Part shown: piece by piece, positions 10,301 to 18,565 of the stretch
How positions within the stretch are numbered: the first letter of the stretch is position 1
Layout: every line of letters starts with the position of its first letter
From: Rhizobium sp. N324
GTDB taxonomy: Bacteria > Pseudomonadota > Alphaproteobacteria > Rhizobiales > Rhizobiaceae
DNA: 64,000 nucleotides
NCBI RefSeq assembly: GCF_001664485.1
Contig: NZ_CP013633.1
Span: 248,001 to 312,000 of the forward strand
Direction of reading: 5' to 3'
The notes under the pieces: model-generated
What the model saw: the letters and a program-made list of their open reading frames with translations, nothing else
What the model was told of the DNA's origin: nothing
Database searches by the model: none
Made by a program: the position numbers and the translations under genes

Positions 10301-10972
10301 GGCGGCCCCGGCGATTTGTGCCGACGGGCTACCGAAGGACGGTATCCCTTCGCGAGCGGATCCCGCCGGGATATCCCTTTGAGCGATTTCGCCCGGCTGT
10401 TCGGCCGCAAGGCGGAGATCGACACTTTCTTCGCCGAGAACCTTTCCCCATTCGTCGACAAATCCAAAGGTTCGTGGCAGTTTCGGCCAACGAGCGGTTT
10501 CGATTTCCCTATCGGCCGCAATACCTTGGCCCAGTTCCAACGGGCAGCCACGATCCGCGACACCATGTTCGATGATGCCGGCCAGGTGTCAGTTGGATTC
10601 CTGCTCACCGTCGCCGAGACCGATCCGTTGACAGACCAGGTGGTGGTAGACATCGACGGCCAGCGCCTCGAACATCGACAAGGAACGGCCGCCGCGGCCA
10701 TGCATTTCCATTGGCCTACGGCCGGCGGCGTCGGCGGCGCTTCCGTCGCTTTCATCGGTTTTCAAGGCGCCACCCTCTCCAAGAGCGGCCATTGGGCGCT
10801 GTTTCGCCTCTTAAATGAGGCGGATAAGCAGCCATTGGGAGGAGGGGACCTTATTCAGGTACGACTGGTGTCCGGTCGCCATTGGGCGGTTTTTAACCTC
10901 CAGCCTGACAGCGTGATGAGCCCGTTGTCCCGCAATCTGCTGTCAGAATTCCGATGTCCAGATTTCTTATGA
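7367..10972 (+). CDS. tssM: Type VI membrane-complex ATPase-like protein TssM (IcmF/ImpL)
   Basis: TssM spans the inner membrane and reaches through the periplasm to dock the sheath apparatus. The 1201-residue length fits the family. Two membrane helices lie near residues 15-65 (GGAAIVCALIFTLGPHISVG; SMLIPVGYTVIYLIQSQLY). A Walker A motif GPPNSGKTT is at residues 154-162, with DTAGRYTIQEGD as the Walker B/switch region. A third helix at about 467-490 precedes the large periplasmic part, which contains the IcmF-related blocks and ends in SRNLLSEFRCPDFL. No frameshift was found. Downstream there is no recognisable tssA, tssBC, hcp, vgrG or clpV in the window, so this is only part of a system. 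Confidence 0.92.
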   Translation: MQSIKKALRWQWLRVGGAAIVCALIFTLGPHISVGGFAPLDSLRSQIAASMLIPVGYTVIYLIQSQLYKVQAYFEDLVQSRVSGALDAGGAEQKKGDPRPSDRSVGQASTLAERELEAIRHRFRETLTTLKGRRYAGGISRRWLYQRPWYVMIGPPNSGKTTAIVNSGLSFPMAARSGLRAAGGLAGTENCDWWITDDAVFVDTAGRYTIQEGDADRDKAVWRGLLHMLRRSRPRQPLNGVLVTIAISELNSTSEEVLADRARCIRERLLEVYRELRLQLPIYVLFTKSDLLAGFVEFFDDLGREGREAVWGFTYAQEASEDEGDPMAFAAAYDALVGRLNERLLERMQHESNLQRRALMFGFPQQVASLKHLTQQFLKEAFGGNSFQEPLMLRGVYFLSGTQIGMPFDRVANARSQTFEIAQPPCTALRGPGRNYFISRLLREVVFAEAGLVDANHRFDRRQRRIRYGAYTMIAAVIVTASVLWTFSYIRNVQLIESVRLMAGSYARGAEKLKLDRVESGDLRPILPLLQRLRDANGDSAGGRLSSSGLDQSKKIKVQTLAAYRRAVNTILLPRLMFRLETLLVERHDDDQFVYQALKVYLMLGQQGPLQRAVVKNWMAADWRVMFPAEADAGLRSALADHLDALMEGPLPHSELNGELIERSRAKLQTVSMARRVLDIIATSPEASRAPTWRLADHAGPLAQGVLARKSGQPLSEGVPGIYTRAGFYGTFLRLLPQVADAVAAEGWVLDSQVVAPIAAGDVSQKLRRSAADLYAQEFALHWDQLIGDMSIRPSGGIDDALRTLNTLSAPTSPMRLFLFAAAQELKLKQPPAPEDGLTKGDSVPQGEVLPSELEALFRSQPAADTPEAHVQLYMGDHFRWLHQLVEVPSNSQAGAQAPIDSALRDLGELYRSLSQAQGLAGSNILEHNGQAGVAIQQIEAGAADLPEPIRQWILGLSRHSSDLTVSGMRRGLASGWAGGPGDLCRRATEGRYPFASGSRRDIPLSDFARLFGRKAEIDTFFAENLSPFVDKSKGSWQFRPTSGFDFPIGRNTLAQFQRAATIRDTMFDDAGQVSVGFLLTVAETDPLTDQVVVDIDGQRLEHRQGTAAAAMHFHWPTAGGVGGASVAFIGFQGATLSKSGHWALFRLLNEADKQPLGGGDLIQVRLVSGRHWAVFNLQPDSVMSPLSRNLLSEFRCPDFL

Positions 10973-11268
10973 ACGCCGGGATAGCATCCGACTGGCGCTG
11001 GGAAAGCCCTATGGGGTCACGAGACGCCCACGCAGGTCTGCGGCGGGAGAGTTCGGCATGTCGGTTGCCGGCCGGATCGGAGGCGGTCACGGCTGCGACT
11101 GGCGGCGATCGTCGCTTGATCTCGGCGCGCCGCTTTCCCGCTCGACTAGACCGCTGGAGAGCGCGGTCACCTCCATCAGGCAGATCTTCGGGAAGTTGGG
11201 TGATCAGATCCTGTCCCACCCTATCAACCGACGTACACTGATCTAGAACAGGAAACTGGAGAGATATA
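10973..11268. other. Spacer after tssM, no supported gene
   Basis: Short frames are open here but no TagF/ImpM or other type VI motif could be confirmed. A ribosome-binding site (GGAGAG) for the next gene lies just before 11269. Confidence 0.4.
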
Positions 11269-12885
11269 ATGGCCGGAATGAAGCACAATAGGACAAGAGC
11301 GAAGAAATTTCTGCAGTTGATCGACCAGACGAAGAACAGAGCGGATTTGGAGTTCTGCTTTGCGGTTGGCACGGTTGGCGATCTGCGGAAGCCTGCTGTC
11401 CTGGTGAGTAAGAAAAAGCTCAATGGATTGGCACAAACTTTGAAAAACATGCCTTTTGAAGATGATGAGGATAGTAGTAAGGAGAACTTTTCGCTTCTGC
11501 GGAGAGGCACGGGCAGGATGAACGAAAACGGCGTTATCCTCGTCAAGTTGGCTGATGGTGGAAAGGCCGGGTTCCCGCAGGTCCAAAAGGTGATGAAGAA
11601 GTATTTCGTGAACTTCCGCATGAGGTTGCCTGACATGCAGGAAGCAGGAATCTTAACTGAAGAAGACATTCAGCAGTTTGAGATGAACGCCGAGGAGAAC
11701 TCCCAATTTCTTCCACCCGACGACTCTGAAGAATTCAATCGGCCGATGACGGCGCTCGATAGCGCGGAAGGGAACTCTGCAGGGAGTGTTGAAGAAACTG
11801 AAGAGAGAAGCAAGCGTGAAGGCGGGGCTGAGCTCCTGGAGCAGCTTCTCCCGGAAGTGAAGGAGGGCATTGCCGCCGCGGCCGCGACCATTTCCAATCA
11901 CGCAGTAAGTCTCAGCGCGCAAATTGGCGCGGGACAGACCGCAGAGTTGTCCCATCTGACCACGAAGATCGCGGATTGGCTGCAACGTGTGCTGGCTGCG
12001 ACGCCTCCGGAAGAGCAGGAGGCAACGCTGCACAACTTCGCCGGCCGACTTCTGTTGATGCTGGCCTATCCTGAGAATCTGCGAAATCTTCAATATGTGG
12101 ATGACATGCCCGATGGGGCGGGGCAGGGCGAGACAAACGGCGACCGCCGCGAAGAGGTCGTGGTGAATGGGATCGATCTGAACAGAGTTCCAACGGGCGC
12201 TCTCGATCAAGACGAGGTAGTAGAGTCCTTGTTCCGTCTGATCAAGGCAAAGGCTCAGGAGCGACAGCTTTCTTATCCGCTAGAGAACGCGAATTCTGAG
12301 AGGATTGCGAAGATAGTGTCGTCGCAATGGCCGAAGGAACTAGGCGATGCAGCCCGTAGGCGCGCGGTTGTGGAGCGTCTGATCGCAGCGGTGGTCCCGC
12401 GGCCCGGTAACGATGATCAACTTCTGGTCCTTCTTGGCATCGCAGACCAGCCCGAACGGACCAAATCCATCGAGAACTCGGTCGAAAGTATCATAGCTAT
12501 ATGGCAGGCTCATCTCGACACTGCCTTGACGCTGCGGGATGAGGTAAAGAGCAAGATCAACCAGATGGTCGATGTGGAAGCCCGCGGCGGAACGTGGAGG
12601 TATGTCGACGACATCTTCCTGCAGTTCGGAGGAGAGCTTTCAGATCAGCTCTCCGCCATCACCGAACGCAACGGTGAGGCACTGTCGAGCGCGACCGAGC
12701 GTGTCCGAACCACAGTCCAGAAGAAGCTCGATTATCTCAACGGCAGCGACATTGTAGCCATGCTTGACAATCCTCCAATCGACATCGGTCCGGGCACTAT
12801 AGGGCAGACGCTGCGGGAAGGGCTCGCGGCCATCACCGATGGACTGAAGCGCATCGAAACCTCACGCGCCGCGCCCGCCGCGTAA
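11269..12885 (+). CDS. Unrecognised 538-residue protein following the type VI genes
   Basis: I do not recognise this family. The start at 11269 has GGAGAG about 7 bases upstream, and the frame is clean. The protein is soluble, acidic and apparently mostly helical, with no signal peptide or membrane helix. The N-terminal 150 residues (LEFCFAVGTVGDLRKPAVLV; VILVKLADGGKAGF; KYFVNFRMRLPDMQEAGIL) look like a compact globular domain. A Glu/Ser-rich linker at about 150-190 leads to a helical middle with AAAAATISNHAVSL, and a C-terminal region RYVDDIFLQFGGELSDQLSA. Position directly after tssM and on the same strand suggests a type VI accessory or cargo protein. Base composition (long AG-rich runs at the 5' end) differs a little from tssM, which fits separate acquisition. 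Function is unknown. Confidence 0.75.
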   Translation: MAGMKHNRTRAKKFLQLIDQTKNRADLEFCFAVGTVGDLRKPAVLVSKKKLNGLAQTLKNMPFEDDEDSSKENFSLLRRGTGRMNENGVILVKLADGGKAGFPQVQKVMKKYFVNFRMRLPDMQEAGILTEEDIQQFEMNAEENSQFLPPDDSEEFNRPMTALDSAEGNSAGSVEETEERSKREGGAELLEQLLPEVKEGIAAAAATISNHAVSLSAQIGAGQTAELSHLTTKIADWLQRVLAATPPEEQEATLHNFAGRLLLMLAYPENLRNLQYVDDMPDGAGQGETNGDRREEVVVNGIDLNRVPTGALDQDEVVESLFRLIKAKAQERQLSYPLENANSERIAKIVSSQWPKELGDAARRRAVVERLIAAVVPRPGNDDQLLVLLGIADQPERTKSIENSVESIIAIWQAHLDTALTLRDEVKSKINQMVDVEARGGTWRYVDDIFLQFGGELSDQLSAITERNGEALSSATERVRTTVQKKLDYLNGSDIVAMLDNPPIDIGPGTIGQTLREGLAAITDGLKRIETSRAAPAA

Positions 12886-13031
12886 TAATCGCCTGTTCTC
12901 GATGCCGGCCGACCCACCGGAAGGCCGGGCGAGCAGGCCATCAACGGCCTCATCAGCGACGGAAGGAGTTCCGCCGCTCAGGTGGGTCAGCGAAGCGGTG
13001 AAGGAGCGGCGCACCAACAGAGGCTCTTCGG

Positions 13032-13232
13032 CTCTTCTTCATCGGCTGCCGCTTCAACGACCAGATGCTGCGCACCTACGCCCGACAGATCATGACGCGA
13101 TCCAACGCACCACGTTTTGCGGTGCTGGATGCGGCAGCGCCGACCAACAACCAACGCCGTTTCCTTGCAGCAAGCCCGATCACGCTTATCGACGTGCCGA
13201 CTGGCGAAGCTGCGGCTAGGCTTATCGGCTGA
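13032..13232 (+). pseudogene. C-terminal fragment of a SIR2-like-domain protein
   Basis: One frame gives 66 residues reading LFFIGCRFNDQMLRTYARQI, then MTRSNAPRFAVLDAAAPTNN and ending PTGEAAARLIG before a TGA. This pattern (LFxGCRFxDQxLRxYARQI and an AVxDA element) is familiar from the C-terminus of SIR2-like (NAD-binding fold) proteins. Nothing upstream encodes the rest, so it is a decayed remnant. The family assignment rests on memory of the pattern and is moderate. Confidence 0.5.
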
Positions 13233-13385
13233 AAACCAGAGTAGAGAAGGAGTGTTGCGGGTACGACGATACACGAGGATTTCGGAGGTCGGTCGTCGGC
13301 ACCGACGTCGGAGGCGGATTTGCCGTAAACGTTGATCATCACGGCCGCTGTTTGAAAGTGCCGCTCGCCTTGCTATGAATCCACC

Positions 13386-13433
13386 CATCCTTTTTTTGCA
13401 CGCATTCCATCCAAACAAACAATTTTACTGGTC
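13386..13433 (+). promoter_or_regulatory. nod box (NodD/LysR-type flavonoid-responsive element)
   Basis: The right half, ATCCAAACAAACAATTTTAC followed by TGGTC, closely matches the nod-box consensus ATCNAAACAATCRATTTTACC. The left half keeps CATCC at 13386-13390 at the expected distance but has a T-run in place of the usual GTG-GATG. It faces the nolO remnant that starts at 14060, about 630 bases away. Confidence 0.7.
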
Positions 13434-14059
13434 AAAACAATTGCCCTTAGAAAAAACGCTGAAGAGCGCTGTGCAGAACGATTGTGTGGAGTTCTAAAAA
13501 TGGGTCCTCAGGTTCGGTAGAGACTGTGCTGGAAAACGAGTTGGAGCACTCTGTCAGTTGCCTGGCCTCGATTGTTATCACGTTGGACGTGATCGGCCAA
13601 ATCTTGGCCGTTGCTTCTGCCGTTTCAGTGCTAATGGGCTCTCACAAGAAGCACTGTTGCCTGGTCGACTAAATCTGTGAGTGCATCCCTCACAATGACT
13701 AGAAGCCAGAGCAGGCGCGCTCGCAGCCGCAAGGACATGATCTGCGCCTTTTGCAGGAACACCAAACCTCGTGATTTTCTTGCGGCTGTCGGGCCGAAAT
13801 ATGAAGGACTGAGTAATGTGGATAGGTTACGTGGCAGTTCTGCTGCAAATGCTTCGGTCAGGGTTTCCGTGCGGCGTCGCAACTATAGCATCAAGAAGGT
13901 TGCGCGGCATCGATTGTCGGCAATGTCGCCGAGCCGGTCGCTATTAGTATCGGCTTCGCCTGTGAGCTCTATCTGACACGTCAAACACAAGCTTTGAACT
14001 TACGAAAGCCGGCGGTCGGGCCAGAGCGACCTACCTTTCGAAACGAACTGGAGAGCAAC
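13434..14059. other. Region between nod box and nolO remnant
   Basis: About 625 bases with short open frames on both strands and no recognised protein. It may hold remains of genes once driven by the nod box. Confidence 0.4.
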
Positions 14060-14575
14060 ATGCTGTGTCTAGGGCTGAGTGGGCGTCTAAGCAGAGTCTA
14101 CGAAAATTCGTTCGATCTACCGAACAGCTTTTTGCACAATGGGGCTGCGGTTCGCGTTCGCGACGGCCGAGTGATAGCGGCAGTCGAAGAGGAACGGCCT
14201 AACCGAATCAAGCACTCCAACACGCTACCAATTCGTTCGATTCAATATTGCCTCGCATCTGCAGGTGTTCAGCTTAGCGACATCGACCGCATCGCGTATT
14301 ATGCAACCGAGGCCTATTGCAACGCTGTGCTCGAGCGCGTGCGCCTCTCTCACCCAAGCACCCCAGTATCGGATGCGAGGCTGTTGCAACGGGCTCGGGG
14401 AGGTCGACACGGGCTCTATATTCCTGTGGGACACCCCGATGTTCCATGTGATCGCCATCGTCACACAGATCTGGCCGCCCATTGGACGCGTGATGGCACA
14501 ATGCCATGGAGGTTGTCACCCGCGCTCCACCGCCGAGATGAACTCGAAAACGTTGGACCCGGAATTGATTGTTGA
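14060..14575 (+). pseudogene. nolO: nolO remnant (Nod-factor carbamoyltransferase), N-terminal part only
   Basis: NolO/NodU proteins carbamoylate the lipochitooligosaccharide Nod factor. From the ATG at 14060 (preceded by GGAGAGCAAC) the product reads MLCLGLSGRLSRVYENSFDL, then HNGAAVRVRDGRVIAAVEEE and RPNRIKHSNTLPIRSIQYCL, and DIDRIAYYATEAYCNAVLER, which are the NolO N-terminal blocks. Similarity ends at about residue 112 (near 14395); the continuing frame is unrelated and stops at 14573-14575. NolO is normally above 600 residues, so this is a truncated, non-functional copy. It lies downstream of a nod box and directly upstream of the syrM-like gene. Confidence 0.8.
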
Positions 14576-14587
14576 GGAATGAACTTC

Positions 14588-15589
14588 ATGAAACGCAATG
14601 TAGAAAAAGAGGTGACGGATCAACTCGCTTATAGGCGAAAGATGTTGCAAGATTGGAGAGGAGAGCGCCTCACTGGACACCAGATAAACCTAGCATCAAT
14701 AGACCTCAACCTCCTGGTGGCGCTCGAGGCTCTGCTCGAATACCGGAACGTGACGCACGCGGGCCAGCACATCGGGCGGAGTCAACCGGCGATGAGCCGG
14801 GCACTGGGAAGGCTGCGCGGCTTGTTCAATGATGATCTCCTGGTGCGGTCTTCAACGGGTTTGATCCCAACGCCGCAAGGCGAACATTTGGCTCAAAGGT
14901 TGCCGTCGGCACTGCGTACGATCCGAGAGATGGTGACAAGCCGCAGCGTAATCTCAAAAGAATGGGGGAGGGGGGCAACGCTGGCGATCCCCGATCATCA
15001 AGCTTTGGCTGTACTACCGCGCCTCCTGCCGTGGTTACGCGAGCGTGCCCCTCATCTCGACACACTCGCCTGTTTGCCGTTTGATCGTGCCGTGCGGGGG
15101 CTTGAGCAAGGTGATATTGATTTGGCCGTTGGGCATATTGACGTGCAACTGCCTGGCTATTTTCGGCGCAGTCTCTATACAGACCGCTTCGCGTGTTTGT
15201 TGCGCCACGACCATCCCGCGCTGGCGCAGGAATGGACGATCGACAACTTCGCGACCTTGCGTCACGCTGCCATCAGTACGGACTCCCCCGACCATTTCGG
15301 CCCGATCTACGACCACTTGCCCAACTTGCGAGAGGATCGTAGTCCCATACTTTTTTCCAGCGTTCTCACGGCAGCGGTGGTGGCTTCGGGGACGGATTTG
15401 GTATTGCTCGTCCCGCGCCGCGTTGCGACCCAAGTTTCCGCGATGCTGCCGCTTAGGGTTGTTGATCCACCCCTCGAGCCGGCACCGTACAAGGTCATGC
15501 TCATCTGGCACGAGCGGTGCCATCACGACCCGCAGCATAAATGGCTGCGCAAGGAGGTCGCCGCAGCGTTGGAGACGGGAGCAGACTGA
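14588..15589 (+). CDS. syrM: LysR-family symbiotic regulator, SyrM-like
   Basis: SyrM proteins are NodD relatives that activate nod, syrA and exopolysaccharide genes. The 333-residue product has an N-terminal winged helix-turn-helix (SIDLNLLVALEALLEYRNVT; AGQHIGRSQPAMSRALGRLR) and a substrate-binding domain (IDLAVGHIDVQLPGYFRRSL; VLLVPRRVATQVSAMLPLRV). The longer N-terminal extension MKRNVEKEVTDQLAYRRKML before the helix-turn-helix distinguishes it from NodD and agrees with SyrM. I chose the ATG at 14588 because GAGGA at 14573-14577 is well spaced for it, whereas the in-frame ATG at 14579 is too close. No frame damage is visible. It could also be a NodD-like regulator of another name. Confidence 0.75.
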   Translation: MKRNVEKEVTDQLAYRRKMLQDWRGERLTGHQINLASIDLNLLVALEALLEYRNVTHAGQHIGRSQPAMSRALGRLRGLFNDDLLVRSSTGLIPTPQGEHLAQRLPSALRTIREMVTSRSVISKEWGRGATLAIPDHQALAVLPRLLPWLRERAPHLDTLACLPFDRAVRGLEQGDIDLAVGHIDVQLPGYFRRSLYTDRFACLLRHDHPALAQEWTIDNFATLRHAAISTDSPDHFGPIYDHLPNLREDRSPILFSSVLTAAVVASGTDLVLLVPRRVATQVSAMLPLRVVDPPLEPAPYKVMLIWHERCHHDPQHKWLRKEVAAALETGAD

Positions 15590-15668
15590 CACAAGAAGCG
15601 GTGATCGGGATGCTCCCGAAGCATCAAAGAGAGCAAACGGGATTTTGCGCGGGGAGATGACCAGGGGC

Positions 15669-16349
15669 TCAGCGCTGCTGCGCCCGTGAGTGCCAGGCAT
15701 GTTGGACGAATATCGAGACTTGGAGTGCTCGCGGGGTCTGCTTGTATCCGGGCTTCTGCTGAGCTGCGGCTCGGCCCTGCAGTGGCGCGGATATCTTCGC
15801 GCCGGCTCTCGGATCGACCATTTTGATGGTGATCGTCAAGTGATCAACATTTATGTCAGCAGGCTCGCCGACACGGTCTGGCACTGCCGGACCGTTGGTT
15901 GAAAGACACAGCTTGATATCGGGGACCTCTGTGGCTCCGCGTGCAAATGTCGCCTTTGTCTTCTTCCGGTCATAACAGGCATCGCTTGGTCCGGCGATAA
16001 AGAGCACGGAAAGCTGAGGGACTTCATTGGCGACCGCAACGACCTTTCGCAGCGCCTGGTCAGGCGTAGGCCGGCTTTCGTTGGCGCAGTATTTACGATT
16101 GCAGTAGTTGCACTGGATATTGCAAGCTGGTGCGGCTACGACGTGCATGCGCGCGAAATAGTAGTGCGCTTTTTCTAAATAGCAGGAAAGGTCCGTGATT
16201 TTCTCCCAGACAGCCGGCTCGACGTGGTGCGGCTTTGCGGACGAACCGCACAATGACGCGGCGCAAGCAGTGGACTTCGCTGTGGCCAGCAGTTGGTTCA
16301 TAGTTGTCGTGCTGGTCAGGTTCTTGAGCGAAATCATTGGTGGGGGCAT
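15669..16349 (-). pseudogene. nifB: nifB pseudogene (FeMo-cofactor radical SAM protein), 5' half only
   Basis: NifB builds the NifB-co core of FeMo-cofactor. The translation matches NifB from VWEKITDLSCYLEKAHYYFA through ARMHVVAAPACNIQCNYCNR, TPDQALRKVVAVANEVPQLS and PDIKLCLSTNGPAVPDRVGE to DHLTITIKMVDPRAG. The radical-SAM cluster motif CNIQCNYC is intact. However, a residue is lost after NRKY (KYC instead of KYDC), about 7 residues are missing before TPDQAL, several conserved positions are changed, and homology ends after TIKMVDPRAG. NifB is normally about 490 residues; this has 226 with an unrelated tail. Its promoter is well preserved, so decay appears recent. Confidence 0.85.
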
Positions 16350-16386
16350 TAAAGGCTCCGTTGCTGCTTAACGTCGCGGTTTAAGA

Positions 16387-16402
16387 AGCAAGGGCCATGC
16401 CA
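16387..16402 (-). promoter_or_regulatory. Sigma-54 promoter of the nifB remnant
   Basis: On the minus strand the sequence is TGGCATGGCCCTTGCT, with the -24 GG and -12 GC at exact spacing. It lies 38 bases upstream of the nifB start. Confidence 0.85.
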
Positions 16403-16476
16403 ATGAAAATTGCTTAGGTTTTCAATTGGTTAGCGTTTTTTGTCCGGTTCCCTCCATTTGCGACCCGACATAGGGT

Positions 16477-16492
16477 TGTCAGGCATTCGACA
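16477..16492 (-). promoter_or_regulatory. NifA upstream activating sequence
   Basis: A perfect TGT-N10-ACA motif (TGTCGAATGCCTGACA on the minus strand) about 75 bases upstream of the sigma-54 promoter, the normal NifA binding arrangement. Confidence 0.8.
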
Positions 16493-17103
16493 ATAGACCT
16501 ACACCGGTAAAATGGCGGCTCGCCTCGAGTGCTTGAGTTGAGGAGGGCAGGTCGGGCCGCTCGACCACACCAGGCTTAGAACTTTCTTTCACCCCGATTT
16601 GATGCCCGCGGATGGCATAACCAGCCTAACGTGGGGTGACGCCGAGAGGCGAGCCGCCTGGCCCCAGATTTCTCCCTCGCGTCGATCAGCCGCTCCCGCT
16701 CGGTCAGACGAGCCCGATTGGGAGCCAGGCAGGATCGTTCGGATCACAGGCTTTGAAGGAGACTTCGCCGAGACAGGCACCGGCAGCCCCGGCGGCCGCA
16801 AACGGGGATCCAGTCGACATTGGGCTCTTTCTGGCGAACTCGTCGATCGCATTGTCGCCGAATGGACCGTTAGCTACCTTCCACACAAGCGCAGAGAGGC
16901 CCTGGCTGTTCTTGCAGACAAAATCCAACGCACCAATGGTCCTTGATTGCGCGGGAGTTGCTGTCCTACGCACGCTGTTTGAGTTCACAGACGTTCCCTG
17001 GGAAGTGGCATTGCGAGACCAAGTCAAGCGCCGACGGCGCGAATGTCCGTTCGCAGATGCATAGAACGCCATTTTCAACTCAAGACCAGACTTGCGACGG
17101 GCC
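16493..17103. other. Region with a possibly split, unrecognised reading frame
   Basis: Two overlapping plus-strand frames, 16599-16946 (ending in WTVSYLPHKRREALAVLADK) and 16636-17064 (ending in EVALRDQVKRRRRECPFADA), read like consecutive halves of one protein split by a frameshift near 16945. I do not recognise the family, and the start is unclear. Confidence 0.35.
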
Positions 17104-17640
17104 ATGGACCACGAAAATGGGTCGAATTGCATGATCGCGAAACGATCCGCGACTGTCCTATCGGTATTGCCGCGGGATAGACGGGCGGACGAGGCGGGGC
17201 TGCGCAGCTCCTTCTGGCCTGATGCGCAGGACGTTCACGGAGCGTATACGGGCTCCGCCGAGGGATTCATTGAGTTCACGCTTGGTGTCTTCAAGACCGA
17301 ACCGCGCAACATCCACCAGATCACCAACGTTCTGATTGAGTTTATCAGCCCGACTGAAGCAGCTGTCGAGAGCTACTTCACTGCGCTCCAACGAGGGCCG
17401 GACTGCGGCCGGATCATACGTTGCCAGGTTTCTCCTATGTGGTCGATATTGCGACCATTTTCAGAAAAGGGAAGGGGAGTGGAGAATTGCCGACCGCACA
17501 GTGGTCTATGATTGGCTCGAGGAGCAGACACAGCAGGCGGCGTCGCCAGAGATTGAGCGGTTCGGTTTCAGGCAGCCGATCGGAACATCGCATTCTAACG
17601 ACCCGGTCTATACGCTCGGAAGCGGCAAAGAGCATGAAAG
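17104..17640 (+). pseudogene. NTF2/SnoaL-like protein pseudogene, paralogue of the gene at 55.2-55.8 kb
   Basis: Three frames together reproduce the protein encoded at 55241-55792. About 17115-17170 gives [11 protein letters not shown]; about 17165-17400 gives [20 protein letters not shown] and [20 protein letters not shown]; about 17420-17620 gives [20 protein letters not shown] and [20 protein letters not shown]. At least two frameshifts and an in-frame stop separate them. SnoaL/NTF2-fold proteins of this type are small enzymes or accessory proteins beside P450 operons. The next remnant downstream is an SDR, the same order as in the 54-57 kb locus. Confidence 0.8.
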
Positions 17641-17766
17641 CCGAGGCGGAATAGCGGCGCGTTCAGCTGGTGCCGAACTCTTCTTTTCCGGGACGTGGTG
17701 CTAACTTGCTGTCATCTGGCTCCTTTAGCGTTAGATCGCATACGCCGGAGCAGGAGAAGCTAATCC

Positions 17767-18230
17767 ATGAAGCAAGCAGACACCCGCCGTCATTACACGC
17801 GCTGCAGGCGGGATTGGCCGCGCTCTGGTCGATGCCTTTGCGACAAACGGCGACATTGTCGTTGCCGTGGATCTTCCTGGAAGCGGAACGGTGCGGTGCG
17901 GCGTTGCCGCGCGGCCCTGTGATCTTCAATGTGGCCTCGCTGGGCGGGTTGCTGGGCGATCCCAGACGCAACGGCTACGCTGCCTGGAAGGGGCCTGATC
18001 TTGATCACGAAAAGTTTGGCATGCGAGTTGGCGTCGCGTCGAGTGGGCCTGACGGCCATAAGAGCTCGGCTATGTGCGCACGCCGATGGTCGAGAACTGG
18101 AACGCGCCGACGAGACGGATCTCGCCGCTATTCGCCGACGCGTGCCGATGGGGCCCATGGGCGCGTCCCGATGATGTCGACCGGACCGTGCGGTTTCCGG
18201 TCAGCTCGCACGTTGATCATTCATCGACAT
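17767..18230 (+). pseudogene. Short-chain dehydrogenase/reductase pseudogene
   Basis: The nucleotide-binding start is recognisable (PAVITRAAGGIGRALVDAFA, then TNGDIVVAVDLPGSG), followed after an apparent deletion by VIFNVASLGGLLGDPRRNGY with the catalytic Tyr-x3-Lys (YAAWK). The C-terminal blocks (ELERADETDLAAIRRRVPMG, then a frame-shifted RPDDVDRTVRFPVSSHVD) follow. The pieces lie in different frames, so no enzyme is made. It lies downstream of the NTF2-like pseudogene and matches the decayed SDR at 54.8-55.2 kb. Confidence 0.75.
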
Positions 18231-18564
18231 CGTGTCGGACGGTCGCCTTGGGCTTGGCGACGGGTCCGGATACGAGCGATTCGAGTTCAAGCGCTTCGGT
18301 GTCGTTATTCATGAGGCGCCTGGGGAGTACCTGGGTGATCTTTTACGGGCTCAACCAGAAGGTTTTCGAACCCGACGGCCATTATCAGAAGATACCCCCA
18401 ACGGCGATATCGTTGCGGACCACCCAGAAGCCAGCCCCGCCAATCTGCATCGCGGCAGGATCGGAGTGCAGCATGAGGCGGGCCGTCGCAGAGAGTCGCA
18501 GCAATTATTGCAGTCTCTAATCTTCGCCTGCGTCCTCCCGTAATACAAGGGCGTATCAACTCAG
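18231..18564. other. Unassigned stretch before the IS1182 element
   Basis: Short frames on both strands without recognisable motifs. Confidence 0.35.
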
Positions 18565-18565
18565 A

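Noticed and set aside
10973..11268. Possible TagF/ImpM remnant between tssM and the 538-residue gene
   Set aside because: Position fits, but none of the three frames gives the family's N-terminal or SVDRVGR-like blocks.
18200..18330. Minus-strand peptide starting MNNDTEALELESLVSGPVAK
   Set aside because: Only about 31 codons, no homologue recognised and no clear ribosome-binding site; left unassigned.
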